A stretch of 64,000 bases of DNA from Owenia fusiformis (GCA_903813345.2 CAIIXF020000006.1:32308710-32372709), one strand, 5' to 3'. Counted from the stretch's first letter, positions 36,311-47,589 are shown. Notes: generated by a model from the letters alone, not told the origin. A program made the numbers and translations.

Positions 36311-36352
36311 GGACAAGTGAGTGATTGCAAAAGCTCACCATGTGAGCTAAAA

Positions 36353-36975
36353 ATCAGCAACACACTGAGGTCAGGAAAACACTTCCGGTCAAAAAGAAAA
36401 AGGAAAGTAGATCCCATTTTTGTGTTTTCCAGTGGTCTTTTCTTGGAATTGGGGCTCACATTATGTTAAGAGATTAAAATAGCATTGGGGAAGTACCAAT
36501 TTTGTCGTCAAACCCGTCGGAAAGATGATATCTAGACAATTGAAGGAGTATTAGTAATTCCAATATGGCATTTTTCTAGGATTCGTGAGAGGTATCTTTG
36601 ATTAGTTCTAGCGCAATTCCCACATAGGATCACAAATTCCTGCAAACAAGTGCTAGATTAAATAAAATACTTGAAGAGATGCAATAAAATGAGTTCCATC
36701 GATCGATTTAGACTTTCCAAGAATGCAAGTTCGGTGGTGACTTCATTGGTTCGTCACATTGACAGAAAATTCACAGGATTGAACGGCATTTTCCCCACAA
36801 TTTTGGAATGAAATACTTCCCTGGGATTTAATATACCAATGTTTACCAAAAGTACACGAACTATAAGAGAAATATTACTTAGATTGTATATATATTAAAC
36901 ACGTCTTCTAATTAACATGGTGTTTCAAATTATAAATTACACTCCAGTGCCATATCGATACCTATCCTTTAACAT
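36353..36975 (+). repeat. Inverted segmental duplicate, copy 2 (intact)
   Basis: Inverted counterpart of 25612-26287 plus 29911-29975, uninterrupted here. It preserves the pre-insertion site of the CAGTGGAGACG element at 36405-36414 (GGGATCTACTTTCC on the minus strand). It lies about 130 bp from LSM3 exon 2. Confidence 0.8.
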
Positions 36976-37103
36976 ATTGGTGTTATATGTACATACTGAG
37001 TAGTTGGACACCCGTGTTGATGTGAATTCTCCAGTTGGCCTAAATTACAATCTCAAGGAGTCACTGGTATATGAATTATTATTATGAAGAAAGGGGTACT
37101 CAC

Positions 37104-37214
37104 ATGGAGTCGCCCACGTAACTCTCTGTCATTCCTCATCTTAACATAGATGCGCTCATCCAAACTGAGGCGTACAAGATCTAATGGTTCTTCTACTGCT
37201 GGTGCTGCAACAAC
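37104..37214 (-). CDS. LSM3: LSM3 exon 2
   Basis: This exon encodes residues 8-44, with [20 protein letters not shown] and the start of the Sm1 motif (RELRGRLH), the most diagnostic LSm3 stretch. The acceptor ATATCAG/GTT is at 37215-37216 and the donor CAT/GTGAGT at 37102-37103, both in phase 0. The exon is 111 nt (37 codons). Residues 8-14 (VVAAPAV) are the variable N-terminal linker. A 757-bp transposon ends only 58 bp upstream of the acceptor. Confidence 0.97.
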
Positions 37215-37272
37215 CTGATATAAAGTATAATGCATTAAAGTACAAAAAATTACACAATGTATGCACAAAGGA

Positions 37273-38029
37273 CAGTGGAGACGATTAGGTCGTTTAACGT
37301 TTATTCCGACAATTGACGTCATTGTGCGTTAATTGCCAGGTATCGCGTTAATTGACGTACTTCAAATTCAAATTGATTTAGACGTTATTTTCGTTGCATT
37401 TAATTTCAGAAAAATTCATGTTATTATTTGCAGCAGAAATCTACTTCGATTTAATAATTAATCAATCTTTTAATCAGTATATCGCAAATATGTACGACTA
37501 GTTGAACATCGCATGTCATCTGTTCAAAATTGTCACCTCAATTCCCGAGCTTTAATTTAGTTTACCCTATAGTTTATATAAAGGCTAAAAAGACAAACTA
37601 TCAGGGAAGTGCAGATGTAGTATCTAGTTGATATCGTTTTTGAAAGAGGTCCGTGATTTCTAGACGTAAGTCTGCCAGTTATGAATCGAAATACGCGTAA
37701 ATAAATTATACAACTGTTTATAATTTGTAATAGACGCTTTTTATCGATTCTCACAATTTCAAATATTGACAATTTCATCAAGAAGTACTAATGAGGTAGG
37801 TACATTTCGGCCAGTTACCTTGGTAATGGGCGATAATAAAAATACGACCCAGCCCGTACGACAATTAACGTTCCCGCATGTTGATTATACGATTACACAT
37901 CAATTGACGCGATTGATTACACATGCGCAATTGAAAAACATAGAACTTCAATTAATGTAGTATCCGTCAATCAACTACAATGACGTTAATTGACGGGATA
38001 AACGTTAAATGACCTAATCGTCTCCACTG
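37273..38029. mobile_element. CAGTGGAGACG element, second copy (757 bp)
   Basis: Ends CAGTGGAGACGATTAGGTC / reverse-strand CAGTGGAGACGATTAGGTC. The flanking 5-bp duplication is AAGGA / AAGGT (one mismatch). The interior matches the 26288 element in inverted orientation. It has the same CAATTGACGT-rich subterminal DNA. It ends 58 bp before LSM3 exon 2, so it borders the intron 1 acceptor. Confidence 0.88.
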
Positions 38030-38037
38030 AAGGTCGT

Positions 38038-38656
38038 AAAGGAGCATGTAGGTTATCACAAACAATGTCAGAAGGTTAATAAATAAATAATAATAAAGTC
38101 GAACATACTCGGAGATATTTAACTAGCAATCAACCCATCAACACACTTTTTCAAAGATGTTGACCCCATTTTCACCAAAAATGCAATCATTTTTTACAAT
38201 GTTTAATGCATTACTATTCTTTATTTTGATGTATCAAATAGTTCTTGAAAGAAAAACTTAATTGCTTTAAGATAAGTGTTCCCCATGTTATTTCTCCATT
38301 GAAAAATCTCATGCTATCCATTGGTTTCAGTTCATTTTTGGTCATACAAATTCAGTATCTTTTCAATTTCAATTTTCAATTCACATTCAAGCACATTCTA
38401 ATTATGCATTCAACAATATAATATAAAATGTTGCATTTTTGGTGAAAATTAGGTCAACATTTTTTAAATAGTATGTTGATTTGTTCATTGCCCCTTCAAA
38501 ATCACATAGGTCTGATTAACTAAATTATCATTATATATACTTTTCTTGAAGATAATGAATGGATCTAAAAGATACACCCATGTTCATGATCAAAAAATAT
38601 TCATAATTCAAGATAGAATCGTTTAAAATTGTTTGCTTTAACCTACATGCTCCTTT
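38038..38656. mobile_element. 619-bp fold-back MITE
   Basis: Terminal repeats AAAGGAGCATGTAGGTTA (38038-38055) and its inverse (38639-38656). A second inverted pair further in (ATGTTGACC...CACCAAAAATGCAA and inverse) shows that most of the element can pair. It abuts the 37273-38029 element with an 8-bp gap. No target duplication is seen. Confidence 0.75.
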
Positions 38657-39118
38657 CTCAATTTAAAGGGAGTTGGTCTCACATCTACTGTATGACTGTT
38701 TTATAATACCATTTTGACCATGAACTTAAATATTTCGAGCTAAAATAGTAGATGTTTACTTGTGGGTTTTTAAATTTCTGCGCCTGAAAAAAAATTGTTT
38801 TCGTCACTATGTCACTTGATCAATAAGAAAAATGACGGCCGTAAATGAAACGAACTACTATAATAAGTTCATATAGCATCACCACAGATATATCTAAATA
38901 CTAGAATTGAGATTTGTTACCGTAATTATAGAAATACAATTCTTAAAATAATGAGACACTCGTTGTGGATATTATAGAGGTCGCTGTAAAAGGACGTCGA
39001 AATATCGTGATAACAAAATTGATCGTTTTTACGTCACATTTCTAATGTAATTCGCACAATTATGCTGATTTAGGAATTGGTGATTTACCATAAATCAATA
39101 CACAATATCAGTACTGTC
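38657..39118. other. LSM3 intron 1, no element or gene recognised
   Basis: AT-rich sequence with no repeats matching the rest of the window. Confidence 0.4.
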
Positions 39119-40907
39119 AACCCCCAAAGATTTTCTCGCGGGACAGATTTTTTAGACCCAGTGCCCAAAATTCGCGGGATTTTGCGGGACATCTACTAAA
39201 TTCGCGGGATTTCGCGGGACATTTAAGGGATTTGCGTAATAGGCCAATTTTTTTATCAAATTCGCGGGATTTCGCGGGACCATTCGAGGGACAAACACCC
39301 TAATTGCGGGACAGTTAACAGGTTTACCAGCAAAAACTTCATAGAGGGACAGATTTTCTAGAAAAAGTGCCCTAAATTTGCGGGATTTCGCGGGACATCC
39401 ACCTAAATTTGCAGGATGTCCCGGGACATTCAAGGGATTTGCGTGATTTGGACTAATGTAAAAGCGTGTAAAAGTACTTGAATCAAACTTTCAGGTACTG
39501 ATTAATCAAATATAATGCACCGTTACATTGTAACTTAAATAAACGTCAACATAATTTCACAAAATACGCATAGAAATATTATTAAACTTTATTGTAATTT
39601 ATCAAAAACAAAAACCATGCTTCAGGTGTGAGTATCGTAAACTAACACGGAATTCAAAAATTTGGAACAATACTTTGCACTTGCTTCTGCTTCTGGCGTC
39701 GTGACCAACTACTACCATACTCACATACTGTAGGCATGGGCTTTCAATTGAAAGCCCATGATATAGGGGTTCGATTAATCTACATCAAATTATAGGGAAT
39801 GAAGTTACTTTTCTAGATAGGGTTTGTAGAAAAAACCGGGTACCAGGTAGTAAATCCTCCATGCTGGGTTCAAACTTGGTACCTGGTCAAAAAAACCGGG
39901 TACCCAAAGAACGAAATATACGAATATACAACATAATTAGATCATTAGAAAACGTGTAAGATTTGTTTTGAATTTACAAAAATGTAACTTCCTTCAAAAT
40001 TGAGCTAGAAGCTTCAAATAAAAAGCATTTTAAGCCTCTTTTCTTCCTCTATCATCATGGTCATATTTCCATTGGTAATGAAGGGGGAGGGGGGTGCGGT
40101 CGCACCATCACACCCTCTCCTGGCTACGCCAATGACATTGTAAGACGATTTGAATAACAAGACAAATCAATTTTACTCTATTTTCAATAGTTCGTATGTT
40201 GGTACGTGAACATAACCAATGAAAATATGGTCATGACGATAGAGGAAGAAAAGAGCCGTAAAATATGCTTTTTATTTGAAGCTTCTAGCTCAATTTTGAA
40301 GGATGTTACATACATTTTTGTAAATTCAAAACAAATCTTACACGTTTTCTGATAATCTAATTATGTTATACTCGTATATTCGTAATTTTCGTTTTTTGGG
40401 TACCCGTTTTTGACCGGGTACCGGGTACCAAGTTTGAACCCAGCATGGAGGATTTACTACCCGGTACCCGTTTTTTTCTACAAACTCTTTCTAGATATCA
40501 GCGTCCATTTAGGCTATTGTAACTCGCGTTTGCTAACATTTGCTCAGTTCTGAGATGAAGGCCACAGGGATAGTAAAAAGGCCAACGTTGAAACTATTTG
40601 TGACCTACATCCCTATTGTCGTAATTAAAATGAAATTTGAACCCTTCCTCTTTATTTTGATACCAAACAACAGCATGCTAGGTCCTTAAAATAAGTTAAA
40701 CTTTACTCCTCAAAAGTGCAAAAACTTAGCTTCTTATATAAGATAAGATAATCACCATATAGGGGATTGCAACAATTTCGGAAATTCGCGGAGGTCGAAA
40801 GCCACATTTGCGGGACTTCGCGGGACATTGCGGGACACGCGAATTAGCCTAATTTTGATCGAATTTGCGGGATCATCCCGCCATTCGCGTGACACTTGAC
40901 AGCTCTG
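39119..40907. mobile_element. GCGGGAC-family element, copy 2
   Basis: CAGTACTGTCAA / TTGACAGCTCTG ends are flanked by CAATAT / TAATAT (5 of 6). It has the fullest left subterminal GCGGGAC cluster. It carries a 26-bp perfect palindrome at 39735-39760 (centre CAATTG) and the fold-back at 39819-40488. Confidence 0.88.
39819..40488. mobile_element. AGGGTTTGTAG fold-back, copy 2
   Basis: Same arms and same TTCTAGAT flanks (39811-39818, 40489-40496) as copy 1, but the centre is shortened by about 230 bp. The identical site within the host element means it was inserted before the host element multiplied. Confidence 0.85.
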
Positions 40908-40924
40908 TAATATATTGGAACCGC

Positions 40925-41076
40925 AGATAATCACAATATAGGGGATTGCAACAATTTCGGAAATTCGCGGAGGTCAAGGCTGACATTTGCGGGACATTGC
41001 GGGACACGCGAATTAGCCTAATTTTGATCAAATTCGCGGGATAATCCCGCCATTCGCGGGACACTTGACAGCTCTG
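40925..41076. repeat. GCGGGAC-family solo right end
   Basis: A second right end (TTGACAGCTCTG at 41065-41076) directly follows the end of copy 2. It repeats the last ~150 bp, with small differences. It may be a remnant of a tandem copy or of an aberrant transposition. Confidence 0.8.
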
Positions 41077-41765
41077 CAATGACGGACATGCGGAAATGTC
41101 ACTTTAGAGATTGGTAAGTGCAGTACTGTCAACCCCTAAAGATTTTCTCGCGGGACAGATTTTTTAGACCCAGTGCCCAAAATTCGCGGGATTTTGCAGG
41201 ACATTTAAGGGATTTGCGTGATTGCGCTAATAGGAGATTTTTTTATCAAATTCGCGGGATTTCGCGGGACCATTCGAAGGACAAATACCCTAACTGCGGG
41301 ACAGTTAACAGGTGTACCACCAAAAACTTCATAGAGGGACAGATTTTTTAGACAAAGTGCCCTAAATTTGCGGGATTTCACGGGACATCCACCTAAATTT
41401 GCAGGATGTCCCGGGACATTCAAGGGATTTGCGTGATTGGGACTAATGTAAAAGCGTGTAGAAGTACTTAAATCAAACTTTCAGATACTGATTAATCAAA
41501 TATAATGCACCGTTACATTGTAACTTAAATAAACGTCAACACAATTTCACAAAATACGCATAGGAATATTATTAAACTTTATTGTAATTTATCAAAAACA
41601 AAAACCATGCTTCAGGTGTGATTACCGTAATCTAACACGAAATTCAAAAATTCGGAACAATACTTTGCACTTCTGGCGTCGTGACCAACTATGAAACGCT
41701 TACCCCCATAATGTTATATATTAAAATGTACCTATTCATATACTGTAGGCATGGGCTTTCAATTA

Positions 41766-42195
41766 CTCAGATGCGAGTAGGTAGTTACCAGTTTCGCCAC
41801 CAGGTGGCTGATTCGGGGGAATTAACATGGCAGGGTATTACAAAATTCCCTTAAACTTGAATATGCATCAGTTTTAATGGTTCACTTTTCATATTACCTT
41901 TATATATCTGATAGTTATACAAATTAAAATATGTCCAGTAAAAGAAAATATTATCTGACCAACACAAGAAAAGATATTTCACTTTTTGTGGTTTTACAAC
42001 ATGGGCTCTATGGGGAATCTCCCCGACCTAGAAGTCACATTTTCAAAGAAAATTAAATTTTCAAAGTTGATAAACTCTTTTCAAAACCACATTTCTAAAT
42101 GTAATTTTACATGTAGATTCCAAATATGACATCAGTTTGACGGAATTGTGAATTTTTAATGACGTAAATCAAGATTATTTCTACTCGCATCTGGG
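41766..42195. mobile_element. 430-bp MITE with CAGATGCGAGTAG ends
   Basis: Inverted termini CTCAGATGCGAGTAG / CTACTCGCATCTGGG. In copy 2 of the host element this site is the centre of the 26-bp palindrome GGGCTTTCAATTGAAAGCCC (flanks included). Here only the left half of that palindrome remains, so insertion came with loss of the right half. Confidence 0.8.
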
Positions 42196-42259
42196 ATATT
42201 GATATAGGGGTTCGATTAATCTACATCAAATTATAGGGAATGAGGTTAATTTTCTAGGT

Positions 42260-43128
42260 AGGGTTTGTATAAAAAACCGGGTACCGGGAAGTAAATCCTC
42301 CATGCTGGGTTCAAACTTGGTACCCGGTCGAAAAAAACCAAAAAACGAAATATACGAATACACAACATAATTAGATCATTAGAAAACGTGTAAGATTTGT
42401 TTTGAATTTACAAAAATGTATGTAAGTTCCTTCAAAATTGAGCTAGAAGCTTCAAATAAAAAGCATTTTAAGGCTCTTTTCTTCCTCTATCATCTTGGTC
42501 ATATTTCCATTGGTAATGAAGGGGGGGTGCGATCGCACCCCCTCCTGGCTACGCCAATGACATTGTAAGACGATTTGAAAAACAAGACAAATCAATCTTA
42601 CTCTATTTTCAATAGTTCGTATGTTGGTACATGAATTGTTTTGATTATGATTTAAATCTGTAAATAGCTATCGTTGCTTTAGCAGAGAAGTGACGTGTGT
42701 TAATTTGCATGATGCAACGTGTAAGATTTTGATAATTAATCATAATTTAAGTTATCCCAATTTATGACAAAATGTCCACTGAATTGTAAATTGTTATGTC
42801 TTACAATGTCATAGGCGTAGCCAGGAGAGGGTGCGATGGTGCGATCGCACCCCCCCCCACCATAACCAATGAAAATATGGCCATAACGATAGAGGAAGAA
42901 AAGTGTCTTAAAATATGCTTTTTATTTGAAGCTTCTAGCTCAATTTTGAATCATGTTACATACATTTTTGCAAATTCAAAACAAATCTTACACGTTTTCT
43001 CATAATCTAATTATGTTATATATTCGTATTTTTCGTTTTTTGGGTACCCGTTTTTTTTGACCGGGTACCAAGTTTGAACCCAGCATGGAGGATTTACTAC
43101 CCGGTACCCGGTTTTTTATACAAACCCT
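42260..43128. mobile_element. AGGGTTTGTAG fold-back, copy 3
   Basis: Arms and central spacer as in copy 1. Flanks are TTCTAGGT (42252-42259) and TTCTAGAT (43129-43136). Confidence 0.85.
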
Positions 43129-43566
43129 TTCTAGATATCAGCGTACATTTATTGTAACTCGCGTTTGCTAACATTTGCTCAGTTCTGAGATGAAGGCCAC
43201 ACGGGTAGTAAAAAGGCCAACGTTGGATCTATTTGTGACCTACATCCCTATTTTCGTAATTAAAATGAAAGTTGAACCCTTCCCCTTTATTTTGATACCA
43301 AACAACAGCATGCTAGGTACTTAAAATTAGGTAAACTTTACTCCTCAAAAGTGCAAAAACTTAGCTTCTTATATAAGATAAGATAATCAAAATATAGGGG
43401 ATTGCAACAATTTCGGAAATTCGCGGAGGTCAAAGCCACATTTTGCGGGACAATGCGGGACACGCGAATTAGCCTAATTTTGATCAAATTCGCGGGATAA
43501 TCCCGCCATTCGCAGGACACTTGACAGCTCTGTCAGTGTAACCTCATTTTACTCGTATAAATGAAC

Positions 43567-43768
43567 ATTTAACACAATAATATTGTGTTAAATCGCTTGA
43601 TGTTATGTGTTTTTATATTATTGTCAAGTATCAGTTGCACGTTATCGCGGAAAAATGGTTTCGATGGATTCAGAACTTGCATCAAAGGAAAGAATAGTAA
43701 GGAGGTTAAACTCAATAATGGCCCCAAGAAAATTCCTAATAATAAAGAACGCCGTTATTGAGTTTAAC
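43567..43768. repeat. Two short palindromes
   Basis: 43567-43593 is a 27-bp perfect palindrome apart from its central base (ATTTAACACAATA and inverse). 43705-43722 and 43751-43768 form an 18-bp stem (17 of 18 paired, GTTAAACTCAATAA core) with a 28-base loop. They could be ends of tiny elements or hairpin RNA; no further evidence. Confidence 0.6.
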
Positions 43769-44880
43769 GACGTTGAACTAGTATGGGACTAGTACAATCT
43801 TTGAAATTTTAGAAAATTGTCTTAAACAAAAATGTTGGTCATAAAAAGGAAAATAGATTGCTTTTCAAATCAGTTTTTTCATTTTTTTTTCTTTTTCTAT
43901 GAATGATATCAAATTTTCAAAGATTGTATCATTTAGAGCAATATATTGGGCACATTTTCTGAAATATTCAAAAGATTCTGTTCAGTGACCTTCCCTACGC
44001 TCCTACTTTTAGCTTTTTTTCAGTCACACTTTCAAAGGGCTAAAAAGGTTATTTCATCATGTTTAGGGTCATTCTGACCATGCACATTGTGATCCTGGTC
44101 ATGTAAATGATATGTGGAAATAGTTAAATTGACTTCCCCTCTACATAAACAGAACATTATCACTTTTTACTCGACTCATAAATTTACTTCCGGTCTACCG
44201 CGAAAACGATCTAAAACCTTTTCAATCCTCAGTCTAAATTTGGCTTTTTAAAGGTTCAAATGTTGACTTTGAATGGACCTTTATACATATATCGAAAATA
44301 GGTTCACCAGAGAAGGTGTAAGACCAGGCAATCACGTAAAAATGTCTGAGAGTCACATTTATTGATGACTTTGATGCTAGCCTAAAATCGTTGATACATA
44401 ACAGACTTTTGAGCCGCTGTTTCCTCCCGGTGTTTCCTCGACAGTTCACCTCTTGTACTGTAAATTTTCTTTGTGCTCTCTCATCGATGTGCTTGAATTT
44501 TCACTTGTGAGGAAAATATTATGCAAATATATCTCGTCACGTGAAAAATTCTAAAATCAGCATTGAAATCTAATGTGCAATAGATTTGGAAGTGAATTCT
44601 GTGATGTCCCTGGGCTGATGTCCCTGCATTCACGATAAACTGCGTCAAGATGTGCTGATCTAGAAGAAACAAGATCCTTTTTCATCCCCAGGTCTTCATC
44701 ATACTTTTTGCCATCATAAAATGGGATTCCCTGTATTCTCGTGACTATAGCAAAGCCAATACAAGTGATTAATTTCATTAAACATTGATGATTGAGCGAT
44801 GGAGCAAGCCCAAGAATTCTAGAAAAATTGTGTACATAATTTCCGGACCTCAGAGAACAAACTTCCGGCTTGTTATTCAA
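43769..44880. other. LSM3 intron 1; contains a fragment of the 50566 MITE
   Basis: 43966-44140 matches the interior of the 50566-50870 MITE (TCATCATGTTTAGGGTCATTCTGACCATG region). No exon is recognised; the short minus-strand frames here have no known domain. Confidence 0.5.
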
Positions 44881-44888
44881 AATAAAAA

Positions 44889-44960
44889 GTGCTCCGTCCG
44901 GGAATCAAACCCACACCGCAGAAGTGGATAGCGAGCACTCTAACCACTATACCAGAGTGT
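44889..44960 (-). pseudogene. tRNA-like sequence
   Basis: On the minus strand there is TAGTGGTTAGAGTG (A box type) and GGTTTGATTCCC (B box). The 3' end is followed by a T5 run. The acceptor stem does not pair, so it is likely a tRNA pseudogene or SINE head. Confidence 0.5.
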
Positions 44961-45226
44961 TTTTCCATGATTGGGATAAATTTTTTGCAACTCTATAGTG
45001 ATATACATGTGTGAAATTTTTAAGTGGCATTCTGGGTTGAAAAACTTTCGAGAGTGTTGTTTTATTGTTTAGATGACGAAAACTTCAATAAAAACAATAT
45101 AAACACGGATTATAAACACAAAGGCTCTCTAGCCAAAACACTATGTTCACAGCTAAATAGCCTTAAATTTTAAGGCTCTTTAGCATTTTGGCTAAAGAGC
45201 CTTAAATTTTACGGAGTGGCTCCAGG

Positions 45227-45382
45227 ACCGACAATTGTCGGTACTGGAGACTGTCCAGGGGTATTTGCTGGGGTACCGACAATTGTCTAACTCTAACGTC
45301 ACCTAGTAGTGCCAGATAGAGAACCGACAATTGTCGGTAAGCAAGTGGCTGCTACGTGTTTTTGCTAGAGGGCCGACAATTT
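45227..45382. repeat. Cluster of ACCGACAATTGTCGGT palindromes (left)
   Basis: Perfect 16-bp palindromes at 45227-45242 and 45323-45338, a partial copy at 45275-45290 and a half site at 45373. Just upstream (45121-45220) is a patch of AAGGCTCTTTAGC-type inverted repeats. See also 46657-46766. Confidence 0.8.
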
Positions 45383-45426
45383 CATAAATAGATCCACTAC
45401 TTTTACTTTCGAAATAACCTCATCAC

Positions 45427-45490
45427 TGGTAGCCTAGGGAGCAGGACTCGAACACACTCGGTCCCGAGTTCGAATCCCGGTAGGACCTAC
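45427..45490 (+). pseudogene. tRNA-like sequence
   Basis: Contains GAGTTCGAATCCCGG (B box) and TAGCCTAGGGAGC (A-box-like), with a T6 run shortly after. The reverse strand also shows a B-box-like GTTCGAGTCC. Probably a SINE or tRNA relic. Confidence 0.4.
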
Positions 45491-45859
45491 TTTTTTCTTT
45501 TGAGGGGGGAGGGGGCATAGTGCTTCTTTTGCAGTATGGAATCGTACAGGCATTAACTTGTAGTGAGCCATAATTTATTTCGACAAAAATTGATTCAACT
45601 TCCATCAAAATTGTCCTACAAGCTTCAATTAAAAAACATTTTAAAGCTCTTTTCTTACTCTATCTAATGGTCGATATATACAGTTAGGGGAGGGGATGCT
45701 TTCGCCCCCGTCGCTCTCTACCCTTACTACGCCATGGCACAGGAGAAATATCTCATTTGGAATATATCACTGTTTACTTTGCGTTTGGTAGCTCTCTCAT
45801 GCGAGATGGAATCGTGGCCATTAACTAAGGGAGCCAAATGCAACTTCCATCAAAAATTG

Positions 45860-46270
45860 TGCTATAAGGTATGAGTACCGTAATCCAACACCAAATTCGA
45901 AAATTCATAACAATATTTTGCACATATGGCGTTCGTGACCAACTATGAAACGCTTACCCCCCATAGTGTTATATATCAAAATGCACCTGTCCATATAGGG
46001 GTTCGATTGACCTACATCAAATTATAGGGAGTCAGGTTACTTTTTGAGATATCAGCGTCCGTTTATTGTAACTTGCGTTTGCTACCACTTCCTCAATTCT
46101 GATATGACGGGCAAACGCATAGTAAACATGCTCACGTTCGGAACTATTTTCACCTACATCGCTATTTTCGTAATTCAAATGAAAGTTGAACTCCTCTTTA
46201 TTTTGATACCAAATAGTGGCATACTACATGTACTAGGTACCCTAGAAGCCAACTATGGGTTATTTAGTTT
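45860..46270 (+). repeat. Old relative of the GCGGGAC-family interior, lacking the fold-back
   Basis: It matches the interiors of copies 2-3 (GTGACCAACTATGAAACGC, GGGGTTCGATT, AACAACAGCATGCTAGGTAC-like blocks) at lower identity. Where the others hold the AGGGTTTGTAG fold-back it reads straight through (TTACTTTTTGAGATATCAGC, about 46037-46056), giving the pre-insertion state. Confidence 0.75.
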
Positions 46271-46656
46271 GATACCACAGGTTTTTAAATGGACTATATA
46301 GGCGGATGGATATGGAACCTCATACCATACGCTTCAAATAAAAAACATTCTAGCTATTTTCTTCTATCTAATGGGTAGCAAACGCCCCTTTCTACGCCTG
46401 ATCGGCTCAGGAGAAATATCCTGTCTGTTTAGACTATATATAGCCGTTTACTCTGCATTAATAGCTCTCTAACGTCTTACTTGTTCATGTTTTTATTGGG
46501 TTTTCAACGTTTACTACCATTCCCCGTTCCCGGGCTACCATTTTTTGACTGGGTTTGGTAATCCCGGGTTTTGCACTTGTTCCCGAAATATCCGTATGAT
46601 ATCTGAAATATCCCCCCGCGCATTGCGCATGCGCCAGAAAATTCGAAAATCAATAT

Positions 46657-46766
46657 TTGTCGGTCCTCTAGCGTGTAAACACAGCATATCTCCCGTACCA
46701 ACAATTTATTTGTCGGTCCTCTAGCGTGCCACCACATCAGAGTCTAGAGTACCGACAATTGTCGGT
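46657..46766. repeat. Cluster of ACCGACAATTGTCGGT palindromes (right)
   Basis: Half sites TTGTCGGT at 46657 and 46710, both followed by CCTCTAGCGTG, and a perfect palindrome at 46751-46766 followed by ACTCTAG. Confidence 0.75.
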
Positions 46767-46860
46767 ACTCTAGCCTTTACGTAAATTTTAAGGTACTCCA
46801 GACACTTCGATAAATAAATACATGCATATACACATTTACAAGAATATAATACATAACTAA

Positions 46861-47249
46861 AGTCCATTTCACTGCTTCAGTTCGTCAGTAGAACGGCAAA
46901 AATAAGAAATTGGGAGACCATTGTGCAATAATATATGGAAAAGTATATTCATAATGTACATGAATGACATTTGTATATTTCAGATTTTTTAGTTTTTTGT
47001 GCAATAAGCCTGTGTCGTCTTGTAATTTGAAGAATTTCAGCCATGTTAATCTTATTGAAAATAACATGGCAGAGAAACATCCAAATATAAGAGGCCACAC
47101 ACTTTATAAGCCAAACTAGAAGCAATCCAAGATATACAAATGTCATTCATGTACATTATGAATATACTTTTCCATATATTATTGCACAATGGTCTCCCAA
47201 TTTCTTATTTTTGCCGTTCTACTGACGAACTGAAGCAGTGAAATGGACT
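46861..47249. repeat. Perfect 118-bp inverted repeat
   Basis: 46861-46978 and 47132-47249 are exact reverse complements over 118 bases, around a 153-bp spacer. The spacer has its own CCATGTTA...TAACATGG hairpin. No target duplication is obvious, and an AT-rich tract follows. It is either a very young fold-back element or is kept identical by gene conversion. Confidence 0.95.
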
Positions 47250-47255
47250 CTAGCT

Positions 47256-47375
47256 ACTATATAACATATACTTTTATATTATATTATATTATATATATAA
47301 TACGCCATTTAATAATATTATAACTATATATATAATATATACTTTTATATTATATTATATCATACATAAATACAC
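47256..47375. repeat. AT-rich tandem repeat
   Basis: Mostly TA/TTATA motifs. The block ATATACTTTTATATTATATT occurs twice, about 70 bp apart. Confidence 0.7.
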
Positions 47376-47589
47376 TAAATTTCGTGTGGTCTTACACCAA
47401 CTTCATGCCGGCTCCGGGCAAGTACAATCTTGAAATTACTTCACCACAACTAAACCCATTTCCACGCCCCCCCCCTTATACGACGTGAAAATTACATATA
47501 AAAAGATCTGGATCATACAGTACTATCCTTCTCTCAAGAATAATCGCTGTGAGAACTGTTGTTGTTAATAGAATATTATATGTACAAAC

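Larger units (their letters stand above)
41121..43532. mobile_element. GCGGGAC-family element, copy 3
   Basis: The same 12-bp ends are flanked by TAAGTG / TCAGTG (5 of 6). It contains the AGGGTTTGTAG fold-back (42260-43128) and a further ~430-bp MITE at 41766-42195 that is absent from copies 1 and 2. Confidence 0.88.

Noticed and set aside
36266-36312. GGAC/GACA microsatellites as a possible CRISPR-like or regulatory array
   Set aside because: Simple tetranucleotide repeats found at the ends of families A and B, without spacers.
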